A stretch of 64,000 nucleotides of DNA. Origin: Trichomonas vaginalis G3. Its lineage: Eukaryota > Parabasalia > Trichomonadida > Trichomonadidae. The stretch's first letter is position 1. Every line of letters starts with the position of its first letter. Shown piece by piece: positions 37,975 to 47,900 of the stretch. The stretch lies in NCBI RefSeq assembly GCF_026262505.1, contig NC_067207.1, positions 10,818,082-10,882,081 on the forward strand. Direction: 5' to 3'. A program made the position numbers and the translations under genes. The notes under the pieces are model-generated. The model saw only the letters and a list, made by a program, of their open reading frames with translations. It ran no database searches and was not told where the DNA came from.

Positions 37975-38316
37975 TTAAATTAGTAAACAACATGCATCCT
38001 TTTGTTCAGATGTATCGATCGGAGGCTGTTCTGATGGATCTGGATTGGATCCAAGCTGTCCAATCAAGATTTGGAATGTATAAGGAGGGTCAATTGATTT
38101 GTTTATGATATTATCAAGCGGAGTTGTGCCGATCAACACTCTCCCATTGTATATTAATCGTATTTGCGATGATGTTGTTGGAGGATTCTGCTTTATCTCT
38201 GACAATTTAGGTAATAATGCTTGACGAATGTCTTGAACGGTGTAATTTAATGAAACTTCATTCATCGGAATCTTATCTTCACGCCCAGGAAGCATGAATT
38301 GAAGAGATGTCGTCAT
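37975..38316 (-). CDS. Membrane-anchored ubiquitin-fold (MUB/UBL3-like) protein
   Basis: A 113-aa protein. Residues ~4-90 show a ubiquitin-like beta-grasp pattern: LQFMLPGREDKIPMNEV, a VQDIRQALLPKL helix, then IRLIYNGRVLIGTTPLDN, which matches the LIYAGKxL...L position of ubiquitin. The C-terminus ends CCLLI, so CLLI is a CaaX box (Ile favours geranylgeranylation) and the preceding Cys could be palmitoylated. This combination is diagnostic of MUB/UBL3 proteins, which sit on membranes and recruit ubiquitin-conjugating enzymes. There is no C-terminal GG, so it is not a conjugated modifier. An initiator-like TCATCATTT directly precedes ATG on the minus strand (38317-38325). Confidence 0.78.
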   Translation of the reverse strand: MTTSLQFMLPGREDKIPMNEVSLNYTVQDIRQALLPKLSEIKQNPPTTSSQIRLIYNGRVLIGTTPLDNIINKSIDPPYTFQILIGQLGSNPDPSEQPPIDTSEQKDACCLLI

Positions 38317-38325
38317 AAATGATGA
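38317..38325 (-). promoter_or_regulatory. Initiator-like box before the ubiquitin-fold gene
   Basis: The minus strand reads TCATCATTT immediately followed by ATG; it fits the start of the host Inr consensus. Confidence 0.45.
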
Positions 38326-38500
38326 TGTTAGGTGAGAATGAAGGGTTAGATTTTAATGACGCAGAATTAAAAATCGCTCACTTCATATGAAATTTGAGAA
38401 AGATATTTTTGTAAAAATGAAATTACACTATACCTATGTAGGGTATGCTTGATCTGCAATATTTGAATATATTGAATTCAATAGGTTTTGAAATTTTGCA

Positions 38501-38564
38501 AATTACCTCAGACTTTTCAGAGGATTGAGTGGCAACTCAATCCTCTGAAATAGTCTGTGGTAAT
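38501..38564. repeat. 30-bp-stem hairpin
   Basis: Arms AATTACCTCAGACTTTTCAG + AGGATTGAGT and their inverted partner pair over ~30 bp with two mismatches around a GGCA loop. No terminal repeats or gene around it. The style resembles the hairpins at 11330-11510 and 12577-12810. Confidence 0.8.
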
Positions 38565-38905
38565 TTTTAGTCTCTACACTATTTCAATATAAACTCCATT
38601 TTTAAACAGTTTTTAAAAATCGAGGATTGAAAAGTGTGATGAGACTGGCATTTTATAGTAATTCATATAATTGAAATCTAAATAGTATATGTGTTATATT
38701 ATTGAGACTTAATAATTCAATAATTTGTTGGAATTGAATGTACCTTTGAAAACCTTTGATTTAAATTTAAATGTAAAAAGGTATCAGCTTTTAATATATA
38801 TAATAATGAAAAAGAGTTATCCAATTTCTTTGAAAAATTGAAATTGATCTAAAATTTTTAAAAAATCTTTGAATTGTAACATCCATACATATTTCATTAT
38901 AATTA

Positions 38906-41016
38906 AGGGTTTCGTTTTGCTAAAATTGTCACTTTTATAGCATATTTGTTTTTGGATGTTTTGCGAAACCAAAAAAAAACTATGATATACAATGTGTGTG
39001 TAAAGAAAATACTTTATTTACTAGTTAAAAAATCATTTGGTATTGATCAAGTTATTTTTTCTGGATAAGATATTATATGGATAATTGGATAGAAAATACA
39101 ATTATATAATCTTGTACCTGGTTTAATTAAGCTAATTGTCATCAGAAACTTGTAATTTTTATGAATTTCAGATTTTCTTTTCATTACTGCTTTTCTTAAT
39201 AGGTCAAGTTCTTATTTACGTTATAAAGTATGATATTTATAAATATCAAGTTATCATGTTTTTTGAGAAATTATGAGAAACAAACAAAAATGAAAAAGAT
39301 AGGAATAGCAATGAATAGTGATGTGGGTATAGAAAATGTAAGAGATATGAATGCAAAGCAATCAGTATTTAGGATATTGACCATAGATTTCGAAAAAAAA
39401 ATGCTGCATATTGAGCGAAAACTATGATTATATTATAAGGCTGTCATTTAAAGCATAATGAAGCTATTCCCTTTTCATTTTAATCGAATAAGATAGTAAA
39501 GATTTTTGAATTAGCTAGAAACTGATGAGATGTTTTCACAAATCAGATTTTTAATCTCTATAATGCATAATTCACTCAATATCTCAATTTTGATATTGCG
39601 AGATATTTTTGCTATCGGTTTCGCAATTTTGACACAATAGCAAGAGGGTTCTATAAGCATTATTATCAACGTAGAATCTGAATATCATATCAGAAAATGT
39701 CGCAAATCTGACATTTACCCGACAAAATAGCAAAAATAATTGAATACTTTTCGCAAAAACTTTAAAAATCGATAAAAATATGAAATATAGATATTAAAGA
39801 GACTTTTTATATAATATTCATAAAGATTTTCCAAAAATATGATACCGCAAAATTAAAAAAGTGACGTCTTGAGTGGAGTCAAAGGTCGAAATTGCTAGCT
39901 AAATGTTTTTTTAGCGAAATTGCGTATTGTACGTTTTTTTCGCAAAACGAAACCCTTATATAGAACCCTCTTGCTATTGTGTCAAAATTGCGAAACCGAT
40001 AGCAAAAATATCTCGCAATATCAAAATTGAGATATTGAGTGAATTATGCATTATAGAGATTAAAAATCTGATTTGTGAAAACATCTCATCAGTTTCTAGC
40101 TAATTCAAAAATCTTTACTATCTTATTCGATTAAAATGAAAGGGAATAGCTTCATTATGCTTTAAATGACAGCCTTATAATATAATCATAGTTTTCGCTC
40201 AATATGCAGCATTTTTTTTTCGAAATCTATGGTCAATATCCTAAATACTGATTGCTTTGCATTCATATCTCTTACATTTTCTATACCCACATCACTATTC
40301 ATTGCTATTCCTATCTTTTTCATTTTTGTTTGTTTCTCATAATTTCTCAAAAACATGATAACTTGATATTTAAAATATCATACTTTATAACGTAAATAAG
40401 AACTTGACCTATTAAGAAAAGCAGTAATGAAAAGAAAATCTGAAATTCATAAAAATTACAAGTTTCTGATGACAATTAGCTTAATTAAACCAGGTACAAG
40501 ATTATATAATTGTATTTTCTATCCAATTATCCATATAATATCTTATCCAGAAAAAATAACTTGATCAATACCAAATGATTTTTTAACTAGTAAATAAAGT
40601 ATTTTCTTTACACACACATTGTATATCATAGTTTTTTTTTGGTTTCGCAAAACATCCAAAAACAAATATGCTATAAAAGTGACAATTTTAGCAAAACGAA
40701 ACCCTTATTCTATAAGCATTATTATCAACGTAGAATCTGAATATCATATCAGAAAATGTCGCAAATCTGATATTTACCCGACCAAATAGCAAAAATAATT
40801 GAATACTTTTCGCAAAAACTTTAAAAATCGATAAAAATATGAAATATAGATATTAAAGAGACTTTTTATATAATATTCATAAAGATTTTCCAAAAATATG
40901 ATACCGCAAAATTAAAAAAGTGACGTCTTGAGTGGAGTCAAAGGTCGAAATTGCTAGCTAAATGTTTTTTTAGCGAAATTGCGTATTGTACGTTTTTTTC
41001 GCAAAACGAAACCCTT
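38906..41016. mobile_element. 2.1-kb foldback transposon with MULE-like 9-bp target duplication
   Basis: Ends are AAGGGTTTCGTTTTGC and GCAAAACGAAACCCTT, flanked by ATTATAATT (38897-38905) and ACTATAATT (41017-41025), 8 of 9 bases alike. Inside the order is: arm A (38906-39655), spacer M (39656-39958), inverted arm A' (39959-40708) and a second direct copy of M (40709-41016). Arms are near-identical over ~750 bp and the M copies differ at only a few bases. Terminal motifs also occur at both internal junctions. A nine-base duplication is typical of Mutator-like elements. No transposase is encoded; the longest frame (39230-39427) lies in the arm and is not meaningful. Confidence 0.8.
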
Positions 41017-41025
41017 ACTATAATT

Positions 41026-41693
41026 TAGTATAAGTCAATTTCTATAGATATATGTGATTCATAAGTTATTTATCAATTTATATGAATATTGATTAAATTT
41101 CAAGAAAAGAACGCAAAAAAACTAACATTGAATCTATTAAAAGCTCATATTCTGATACAACTTATGTGAGATTTCAAATATCATATCGTACATGATAGAA
41201 TGCATTAGCTTTGGATCAATAAAATTACAATCAAGCTAATGAAGAGATAGTGACAAAAGTTTTGAATATTTATAATCCACTGGTTCTTTTGCAATTACCC
41301 AAATTGAAAATCAATAGTAATATCTAATTTTCTAAAATCACATCAAATCATTATGATTTGTTTGATTTCGTTGTTAAATGTTATCTGATAGAATCTTTTA
41401 TGAATATGTTCATAATATTATCTGCTTGGTTCGCTTTTATTTCATAAATCCATATGCTACCTGAAAGAATTTTGGTATTTTAAGTCAGGATTTGTAGGCA
41501 AATGGTCACTAATGAGTAGAAATATGATAGTGATCATACATTTCGACTCAGACTTAAATTGTTTTATGTTGAACTGATAAAAATTTAAATTAGAGACATC
41601 AAATATCATTTGTGATTTTTAATTTAAAAATATAATAAAAATTGGATCAGCATCAATTTTGATTCAAATTTTTTATCAATTATCAGTTGCGAA
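41026..41693. other. Intergenic region before the ankyrin gene
   Basis: About 670 AT-rich bases without a gene. A weak initiator-like TCAATT/TCAGTT is seen within 20 bases of the ATG at 41694. Confidence 0.45.
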
Positions 41694-43322
41694 ATGAGTG
41701 AAAAACAATCCGTTATTGTTGATATTCAAGATGTTTATCATCATTTTAGCTTATACCTTGAAACAAAAACATTGTTTAACATTGTAAATTTCGAATCACT
41801 TGTTACGGTTGTTGACGAAATTCAATTAGACTGTAATCAAGCTACAATTTTATTCGAAGAATGTCATTCAAGATACAACCAAGAACAATCATATATACTC
41901 TTCAGTAAATTACATCTAAAGCCCGAAACTAATGCAGAATCTATTCAAAAATTACTAAATGCTCTCAAGATGGCGATACATTCAGAATTTTTCGATTTTA
42001 TGTCTAACTTTATAGCTAATTGCAATGTTGATCCGCATGCATCTGTTCAAGAACAGAAAGAAATCGCAAAAGAAGAAAAAAGTCCAGTTCAGCTAGCGCT
42101 CACAGAAGACAAAGATATAGAATATCAAATCAAAACACTTAAGCCATTCGAACTTGAAAAAGCTGGGAAAATAATTAATCGCATATATGAAAAGAAAAGT
42201 AAGAAGTTATTTAGCCTTGTATTAGAATACTGTATTGATAAGATGATTGATGAGAATGGAAATGATCTTGCTTTACGATTCTCAATCGAAAATAATTATG
42301 AAATTTTACAATTTATGGATTCAAACGGATTTTCGATCAACAAAACCAACACAAGAACAGGATATACGATATTGAACAACTTCATCAAAAACAGAAACTT
42401 CACAGCGATTGAAATTCTTATGAAAAAAGATCTTTTGAATAATTCAATAAAAAGTGACAAAGATTTTCTATTCAAATTGATCGAATGCGAATACAGTGAT
42501 TTCTATGATAAATTATTCTCGATGAAAGAAGTCAATTTCAATTCGCCGAATGAAAATGGGCTATATATTGTTCATAAAATTGTTTTGATGAAAAACATCA
42601 ATTTATTGAAGCGAATTTTATCAAACAAGAGGATAAACATCAACTGCCAAGACAGAGAAGGACAAACACCTCTTCATTATGCAGCTAAAAATGGTTACGA
42701 AGATATTGTGAATTTGTTATGTTCTTCTGGAAGAGTTGCTGATGATATAAGAGATTATTATGATAAAATACCTTTGGATTATGCAAATTCAATGAGTATT
42801 GTTAAGCTACTGCAAAACAACAAGACAAAGATCAAGAGCTTGTTGAATAAAACTGAGAAAGTTGTTGAATTTCTGTCGAATCCAAATATTTCATTTAATT
42901 TTGTCAAATATATGAATGAACAAAAAATTATAACAAAAGAAGTTGTTAGCGCAATAATTGAGCAGCAAAATGAATTGATCGGACAGTACATGTACCAGAT
43001 TGATGTGCCTCTACCATTTAAAGCAAAAAATTCCGATATTTTGGATTTCATTAAATCTGATAATTTGGTCGGATGCATGCTAGCTTCTAAAGTGCAGGAT
43101 ATCAATAAAGAATATCAATCTTCATATGATACCTTCGATATTTGTCCTTTAATGCTTGCAATTAAAGAAGATAGTTACAATTGCGAGAGATTTCTTGTAT
43201 TTCATGACAATATACAACCAAACTTTAACTGCTTATATAGTGCAGCAATTGCAGAAGATAAACTATGTATGCATCATTCCTATAAAATATTACTTATCTT
43301 TAGTAGCAAGATAAGAAAATAA
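41694..43322 (+). CDS. Ankyrin-repeat protein of the trichomonad-expanded type
   Basis: A 542-aa protein. The N-terminal ~110 residues form an all-helical region (DVYHHFSLYLETKTLFNIVN) commonly placed before ankyrin repeats in trichomonad proteins. Diverged ankyrin repeats run from about residue 170 to 390; the clearest is NCQDREGQTPLHYAAKNGYE, followed by DIVNLLCSSGR and a final YDKIPLDYAN repeat. The C-terminal ~150 residues have weaker helical repeats. Ankyrin repeats mediate protein binding; the specific partner is unknown. No signal peptide or membrane span. Large ankyrin families are typical of T. vaginalis. Confidence 0.78.
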   Translation: MSEKQSVIVDIQDVYHHFSLYLETKTLFNIVNFESLVTVVDEIQLDCNQATILFEECHSRYNQEQSYILFSKLHLKPETNAESIQKLLNALKMAIHSEFFDFMSNFIANCNVDPHASVQEQKEIAKEEKSPVQLALTEDKDIEYQIKTLKPFELEKAGKIINRIYEKKSKKLFSLVLEYCIDKMIDENGNDLALRFSIENNYEILQFMDSNGFSINKTNTRTGYTILNNFIKNRNFTAIEILMKKDLLNNSIKSDKDFLFKLIECEYSDFYDKLFSMKEVNFNSPNENGLYIVHKIVLMKNINLLKRILSNKRININCQDREGQTPLHYAAKNGYEDIVNLLCSSGRVADDIRDYYDKIPLDYANSMSIVKLLQNNKTKIKSLLNKTEKVVEFLSNPNISFNFVKYMNEQKIITKEVVSAIIEQQNELIGQYMYQIDVPLPFKAKNSDILDFIKSDNLVGCMLASKVQDINKEYQSSYDTFDICPLMLAIKEDSYNCERFLVFHDNIQPNFNCLYSAAIAEDKLCMHHSYKILLIFSSKIRK

Positions 43323-43408
43323 TATCAAGCTTAAATGATGGTATAAATTAAAAAAAAAATTAAACAATATTAATAGTTGTTTACTCACAGTTTAGTATTT
43401 GGTGAAGC

Positions 43409-43543
43409 TTAGTTAGCCTTTGGAGCTTCTGGCTTCTGCTCTGTGGCAGCGGCTGCTGGTGCTGCTGCTTGTGCGGCTTGCTTGCCCTTCTGGTTCTGGT
43501 GGGCGTTCTGCTTACCATGTGCTGCTTGTCTCTTGTTACTCAT
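43409..43543 (-). CDS. 44-aa Ala/Gln/Lys-rich protein, copy 1 of 3
   Basis: A short minus-strand gene encoding MSNKRQAAHGKQNAHQNQKG, then Ala/Pro-rich and EQKPEAPKAN to the end. The DNA is strikingly GC-rich compared with its flanks and uses G/C-ending codons, as in highly expressed T. vaginalis genes. The identical protein is encoded at 43885-44019 (+) and 44353-44487 (-). The protein is basic, hydrophilic and probably unstructured. The arrangement, identical protein, strong initiator and biased codons argue for a real gene despite its size. The function is unknown; a resemblance in length and composition to small disordered SERF-like proteins is only impressionistic. Confidence 0.72.
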   Translation of the reverse strand: MSNKRQAAHGKQNAHQNQKGKQAAQAAAPAAAATEQKPEAPKAN

Positions 43544-43555
43544 ATCAAGAAATGA
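43544..43555 (-). promoter_or_regulatory. Initiator of 44-aa gene copy 1
   Basis: The minus strand reads TCATTTCTTGAT then ATGAG, identical to copy 2. The flanking ~12 bases upstream (AAGTAATCATA) are also shared. Confidence 0.7.
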
Positions 43556-43872
43556 TATGATTACTTATAGCTAGAGAATTTGTTAATATATTTTGACAAA
43601 AATGATTTTATCTCAATTTTTTTAATGTGCATTTTTTTATAAATATGATGTCTTATATATGGAATATTATAAATATCTTCATCTTGGAACACAGTTTCAT
43701 GAATTTATTAAAATCGATTTTCTTTCATCAAAATAATAAATATGTTTAGTACTTATTGTATTATTAATATTAAATATAATTGAGAGTTGTTCACATTGAA
43801 AAAATCGAATATGTCAGAAAAATCGTCGCTGTGTAAATTTTTTGACATGTGTGTACTAGGAAAGTAATCATA

Positions 43873-43884
43873 TCATTTCTTGAT
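43873..43884 (+). promoter_or_regulatory. Initiator of 44-aa gene copy 2
   Basis: TCATTTCTTGAT then ATGAG, identical to copy 1 and similar to TCATTTTTGATAATGAG before the 22250 gene. Confidence 0.7.
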
Positions 43885-44019
43885 ATGAGTAACAAGAGAC
43901 AAGCAGCACATGGTAAGCAGAACGCCCACCAGAACCAGAAGGGCAAGCAAGCCGCACAAGCAGCAGCACCAGCAGCCGCTGCCACAGAGCAGAAGCCAGA
44001 AGCTCCAAAGGCTAACTAA
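43885..44019 (+). CDS. 44-aa Ala/Gln/Lys-rich protein, copy 2 of 3
   Basis: Same 44-residue protein as 43409-43543 on the opposite strand, with starts ~340 bp apart, so copies 1 and 2 are divergent. DNA identity within the coding part is nearly complete (a synonymous change in the HG-K region codons) and extends a short way into the 5' and 3' flanks (CTAACTAAGCTTC), while the spacers are unrelated. This fits gene conversion or recent inverted duplication. Confidence 0.72.
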   Translation: MSNKRQAAHGKQNAHQNQKGKQAAQAAAPAAAATEQKPEAPKAN

Positions 44020-44352
44020 GCTTCAAACATTTTAAACTGTGAGTAAACAACTATTACTATTGTTTAAATAATAGCTTTTTAATATTTTTAGCTTTAAATT
44101 TAGATTTTATATTTTGATTTTGATTTATCACACTTAAAGAAGTTGTCTTTCTAAAGTTGTAAGAATAAATATTTCTATTATTAATGATATTGATACTGAC
44201 ATATTTGTCCATCATGATAAAATTTGATCTTTCAACAAATTATTTTGAAATCACTAAAAAATAATAATAAAAAAAGATTACAACACATCGAAAAACAAAT
44301 TTAAGTAATATTATATAAGTTTTTTACTTACAAATGTGATATTATCTAAAGT
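44020..44352. other. Spacer between 44-aa gene copies 2 and 3
   Basis: About 330 AT-rich bases between convergent copies; nothing recognised. Confidence 0.45.
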
Positions 44353-44487
44353 TTAGTTAGCCTTTGGAGCTTCTGGCTTCTGCTCTGTGGCAGCGGCTGC
44401 TGGTGCTGCTGCTTGTGCGGCTTGCTTGCCCTTCTGGTTCTGATGGGCGTTCTGCTTGCCATGTGCTGCTTGTCTCTTGTTACTCAT
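44353..44487 (-). CDS. 44-aa Ala/Gln/Lys-rich protein, copy 3 of 3
   Basis: Third copy encoding the identical 44-aa protein, convergent with copy 2. Two or so synonymous differences set it apart (for example GCATGG versus GTATGG-type codon choice and CATCAG versus CACCAG). Its initiator is a variant, TCATTTTTTGATA before ATGAG (44488-44500). Only ~150 bp of spacer separate it from the left terminus of Polinton-2. Confidence 0.72.
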   Translation of the reverse strand: MSNKRQAAHGKQNAHQNQKGKQAAQAAAPAAAATEQKPEAPKAN

Positions 44488-44500
44488 TATCAAAAAATGA
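44488..44500 (-). promoter_or_regulatory. Initiator of 44-aa gene copy 3
   Basis: The minus strand reads TCATTTTTTGATA directly before ATGAG; this is closest to the box of the 22250 gene. Confidence 0.65.
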
Positions 44501-44656
44501 TGTGACGAATTATAAAAAGAGAAACCGATGTCAAAAATTTTGTTTCAATTTCCGAATTAAATTCTCAATTATTTTTTCAATTGATAAGTGTTCACACAGA
44601 ATGAATTTAAAATATGATTGAAATTTATATATATTCAAAAAAAAAAAAAAAAAAAA

Positions 44657-44695
44657 GGTAGTGGGGCTTCCAGGCGCGTTGCGCCCTCTAGCCCC
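44657..44695. other. Left terminus of Polinton-2: terminal hairpin beside poly-A
   Basis: GGTAGTGGGGCTTCC, tip AGGCGC-GTT-GCGCCC, then CTAGCCCC; GGGGCT pairs with AGCCCC. A ~20-nt poly-A tract (44637-44656) is on the outer side. This is the inverted counterpart of 10331-10383. Confidence 0.8.
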
Positions 44696-44854
44696 GAAGA
44701 TGTTTAGTATAAGTGAAGTTTAGAGGACATACATGACTATGAGTTTAGATATGAGAGATAGAATATGAGAGAGGTCCTATAAACCGGAGAAAGTGTCATA
44801 TAAACATCTGTCATTTTACTCAGAATTTTATACAGAATTCAATAAAAATATATT

Positions 44855-44905
44855 TTAGGGTAGATGGTTAGATCTAACCTCATTTCTAACCTCATTTCTA
44901 CCCCA
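44855..44905. repeat. Iteron palindrome near the left end of Polinton-2
   Basis: Core GGTTAGATCTAACC at 44866-44879 with a GGGTAG half-site before and CTAACC and CTACCC half-sites after; all half-sites are of the TTAG/GTAG type, as in the unit at 9556. Confidence 0.8.
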
Positions 44906-44968
44906 TATGTCCTTACTGAAAAAGTATGTGTTCCATCTGTCAAAAGCCGCTTTTTAACTTCACTTAAA

Positions 44969-47900
44969 ATGCCACGTAAGCTACGTAAGAATATACGTAA
45001 GAGGAAGAGAGCATTGAAACATCCAATAGTAAGACTGACACCACAACAACAGTTGCAACAACAAATGCTGAATGACCCCACTATGTTGCAACAAATGTCA
45101 AGCAATCCTATGCTTTTAAACCGAGTCATTGGTGCACAGAGTGGAGGTTTAAGAGCGGCACTTTTAGCGAAAATGGCAGGCTATGGTGGAGCTGCAGACG
45201 GAACAGCCTATAACCCTCAAAGTCAAATGAATTTGAGTTCACTCAAAAATCAAATAACAGATGTCAAAAAGTCAAACATAGACATACAGAAGCAAATAAG
45301 TGAAAACGAAAAGAAACTAGAATATGACAGACACACAAAGAAACTCAATGAGTTAAACGTAGAGAAAAAGAAGAAAGAAGAACAACTGAAAGAACTAAGT
45401 ACAGAGCAATATGCGAAGAAAGTGTCAGAAAAAGCAGCAGAAGTAGCAAAAATGGAACAAGATGTCATAAATTTGAAAAACCATACTACTCAATATAAAG
45501 TACTGAAAGATGAAGAGATAAAACAAAAAGCCCTGAAGACATATATGGATAGCGATGAGTATAAAAAAGAAGTTGAAGCAAATGTAAAGGCAGAAAAACT
45601 TTTACAGTTGCAAAACCAAACCGTACAGTATGAAAACTTAGCACAAGAAAGTAAAAATAACGACGCAGCCATGCAAAAGGCAATGAAAAGCGCAGAATAT
45701 ATAAAAGCTAACAATGACTGGTTAGATGCCCAAGCCAACGCTAAAGCAGCCCAACTTATAGGGTCAATAAGGACAAAAATACAAGCGGATGAAGACAGTT
45801 CAAATGAAGCTTTAACAAATGCTGACTTTAAGAACGCCTTCGAAGCTCTTCATAGTAAGGTGAAACAAGTGAACGACTTCTCATCTGGAAAGAAACTGAA
45901 GTCTGAAGGTTTCGACAAAGAGTTAAAAGAAGTAGCACAAAATATGACGAAAATAACAGATGCAGCAACGAGACAGGCAGTTCAAAGTGCCTATGACGCC
46001 GTTAGAGCAACTGTTGTGGAAAGTCAAGAAAAAGAGTTACAACAGACCAAAACAGACCTAGTAAATGCTTTCTTAAGAACGAAAAGTCAGGTAGGACATT
46101 ACGCTGCAGATGGAACATATGTGCCAGCTGGTGGAACTTATATACCAGCTGGTGGAACTTATATACTAGCTAGTGGAACTTATATACCACCAAACCCTCC
46201 AAGAGAAGCACCTGCACCAGGACTACCTAAAACATTTACATCGTCACATGGACACAGACATAGGCATGCACCAAAACCAGCACAACAACAACCAGCACAA
46301 CAACCACCTCCACAACCAGCACAGCAACCAACAGTTCAAAACCCAGCACAACAACCACCTCCACAACCAACACAACAACCAACAGTTCAAAACCCTGCAC
46401 AACAACAACCACAAACAGAGCATGGACATAAAAGAAGTAGAGAACAAGGAAACCAAGAATTCTTAAAAATGCTTAAAGAAGAGTGTGGTTTCCCAGATAC
46501 TGTTGACTTTAGTGACAGATATAAAGAAGCTATTAGAAAGTTCAAGGAAGGAAATACTGACCCGAACCTATTTAGCTTTATGGTTCAGCACCAAATGGGA
46601 TATAATTTCAAACCTGGAAAATACAAGCTCGCTAAGGGATATGATTTAATAGCATATCATCCAAATGACATGGATGAATTTACTCCGAGATATTTGGTGT
46701 CAGAGCTAAATGACAATTCAACTCTCTTCATGAAACGCGTAAAAAATAGAGACGGAACGAAAGAAGAAAGGTTTATGAGTCCGGATGACTTAGATAGGGA
46801 ACTTGTTAAAAACGGTCTCGGAATATATGAAATGCCAGCAGATGAGGTACAAGAAACTCCACAGGAAGAAGTTCAGATACAACCAGACATGGAAGAAATA
46901 GTTCAGCAACAACAGCTAGAAGAGCCTGAAGGAAACGAACAAGTCCCTCCTTTGGAAACTAACCTCACAGAACTAGATGAAGATTTGGAACAGCCGAAAA
47001 ATCTTGACCCTCAACAAGAGTATGAGGTGAATATGGAATCTTTCCAAGAGTCTAAAAAAAATTCGGCTGACACAGTAGAAGAATATCGAAAAATTTTCAC
47101 CGACATACAAAAGACTCCAACACCAGATGAAAATATTCAGCATAGAATGGAAGTACTGAAAGAAAATGTACACAAATACAACAACCCTTTTTACTTACGA
47201 GCATTTAACGTTCAATCTTTGGATGAACTCGGTGAAAATAAAAGGTTAAATTTCAACAAAACATATAGAAATGAAACATTGTTTAAAGTTCATTCAGAAC
47301 CTAACCAAGATGGAAACAAACCTACTTTTGTTTCTGCAGACTATGGAACTACAATGAGATGGGGTCATAAAGCTAATCCGGATAGGTGGTTCATAAACTT
47401 ACAACCTCAATTCCAAGAAGTTGTAGACGCAATGGAAGTGAATGGTGAACCAGATATAGCTGGTATTTTAAGCGCGGCTTTAATGCCATTGAAAGATATG
47501 AAACATGCAGATATTTTGGACCAGTATGAAATGAACATGGCTGATGGAAATATAACACCTGACGTTCTAGAACATTTATCTCAAAGAACTACACAGAACC
47601 ATAGAGATGGTATATTTGGTGAAGAGTTTAGAAAGAAAGTTAGGGACAGAGAAGGAAGAGAACCTATTGTACATGACCTTGCAAACGAAAGTTTACAAAA
47701 TGTCATAAAAACTTACTTTGCAGACAATGAACTGAGAAGGGATGAATATTTAAGAAAACTCAAATGGACAGTACCAAATGAAATGTTAGTATTGAAAAAC
47801 ATGTTCCTTGACAAAATAAAACCAACTACAGAAATAAATGACGAAAGACTGAAAGATTGGGTAAAAGCTTTCCCATTCACAAAAGATATTGTTGGTAACA

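Noticed and set aside
39230-39427. 65-aa open frame in the foldback element
   Set aside because: Lies in the inverted arm, no transposase features, and the second arm carries it in opposite orientation.
43791-44621. Longer frames (64 and 85 aa) antisense to the 44-aa genes
   Set aside because: They exist because of GC-rich sense codons and include unconserved flanks; the 44-aa frames are identical in all three copies and have initiators.
44637-44656. Poly-A as a retroposon tail
   Set aside because: The other Polinton end (10369-10383) has the same tract in mirror orientation on the outer side of the terminus, so it belongs to the terminus or its target.
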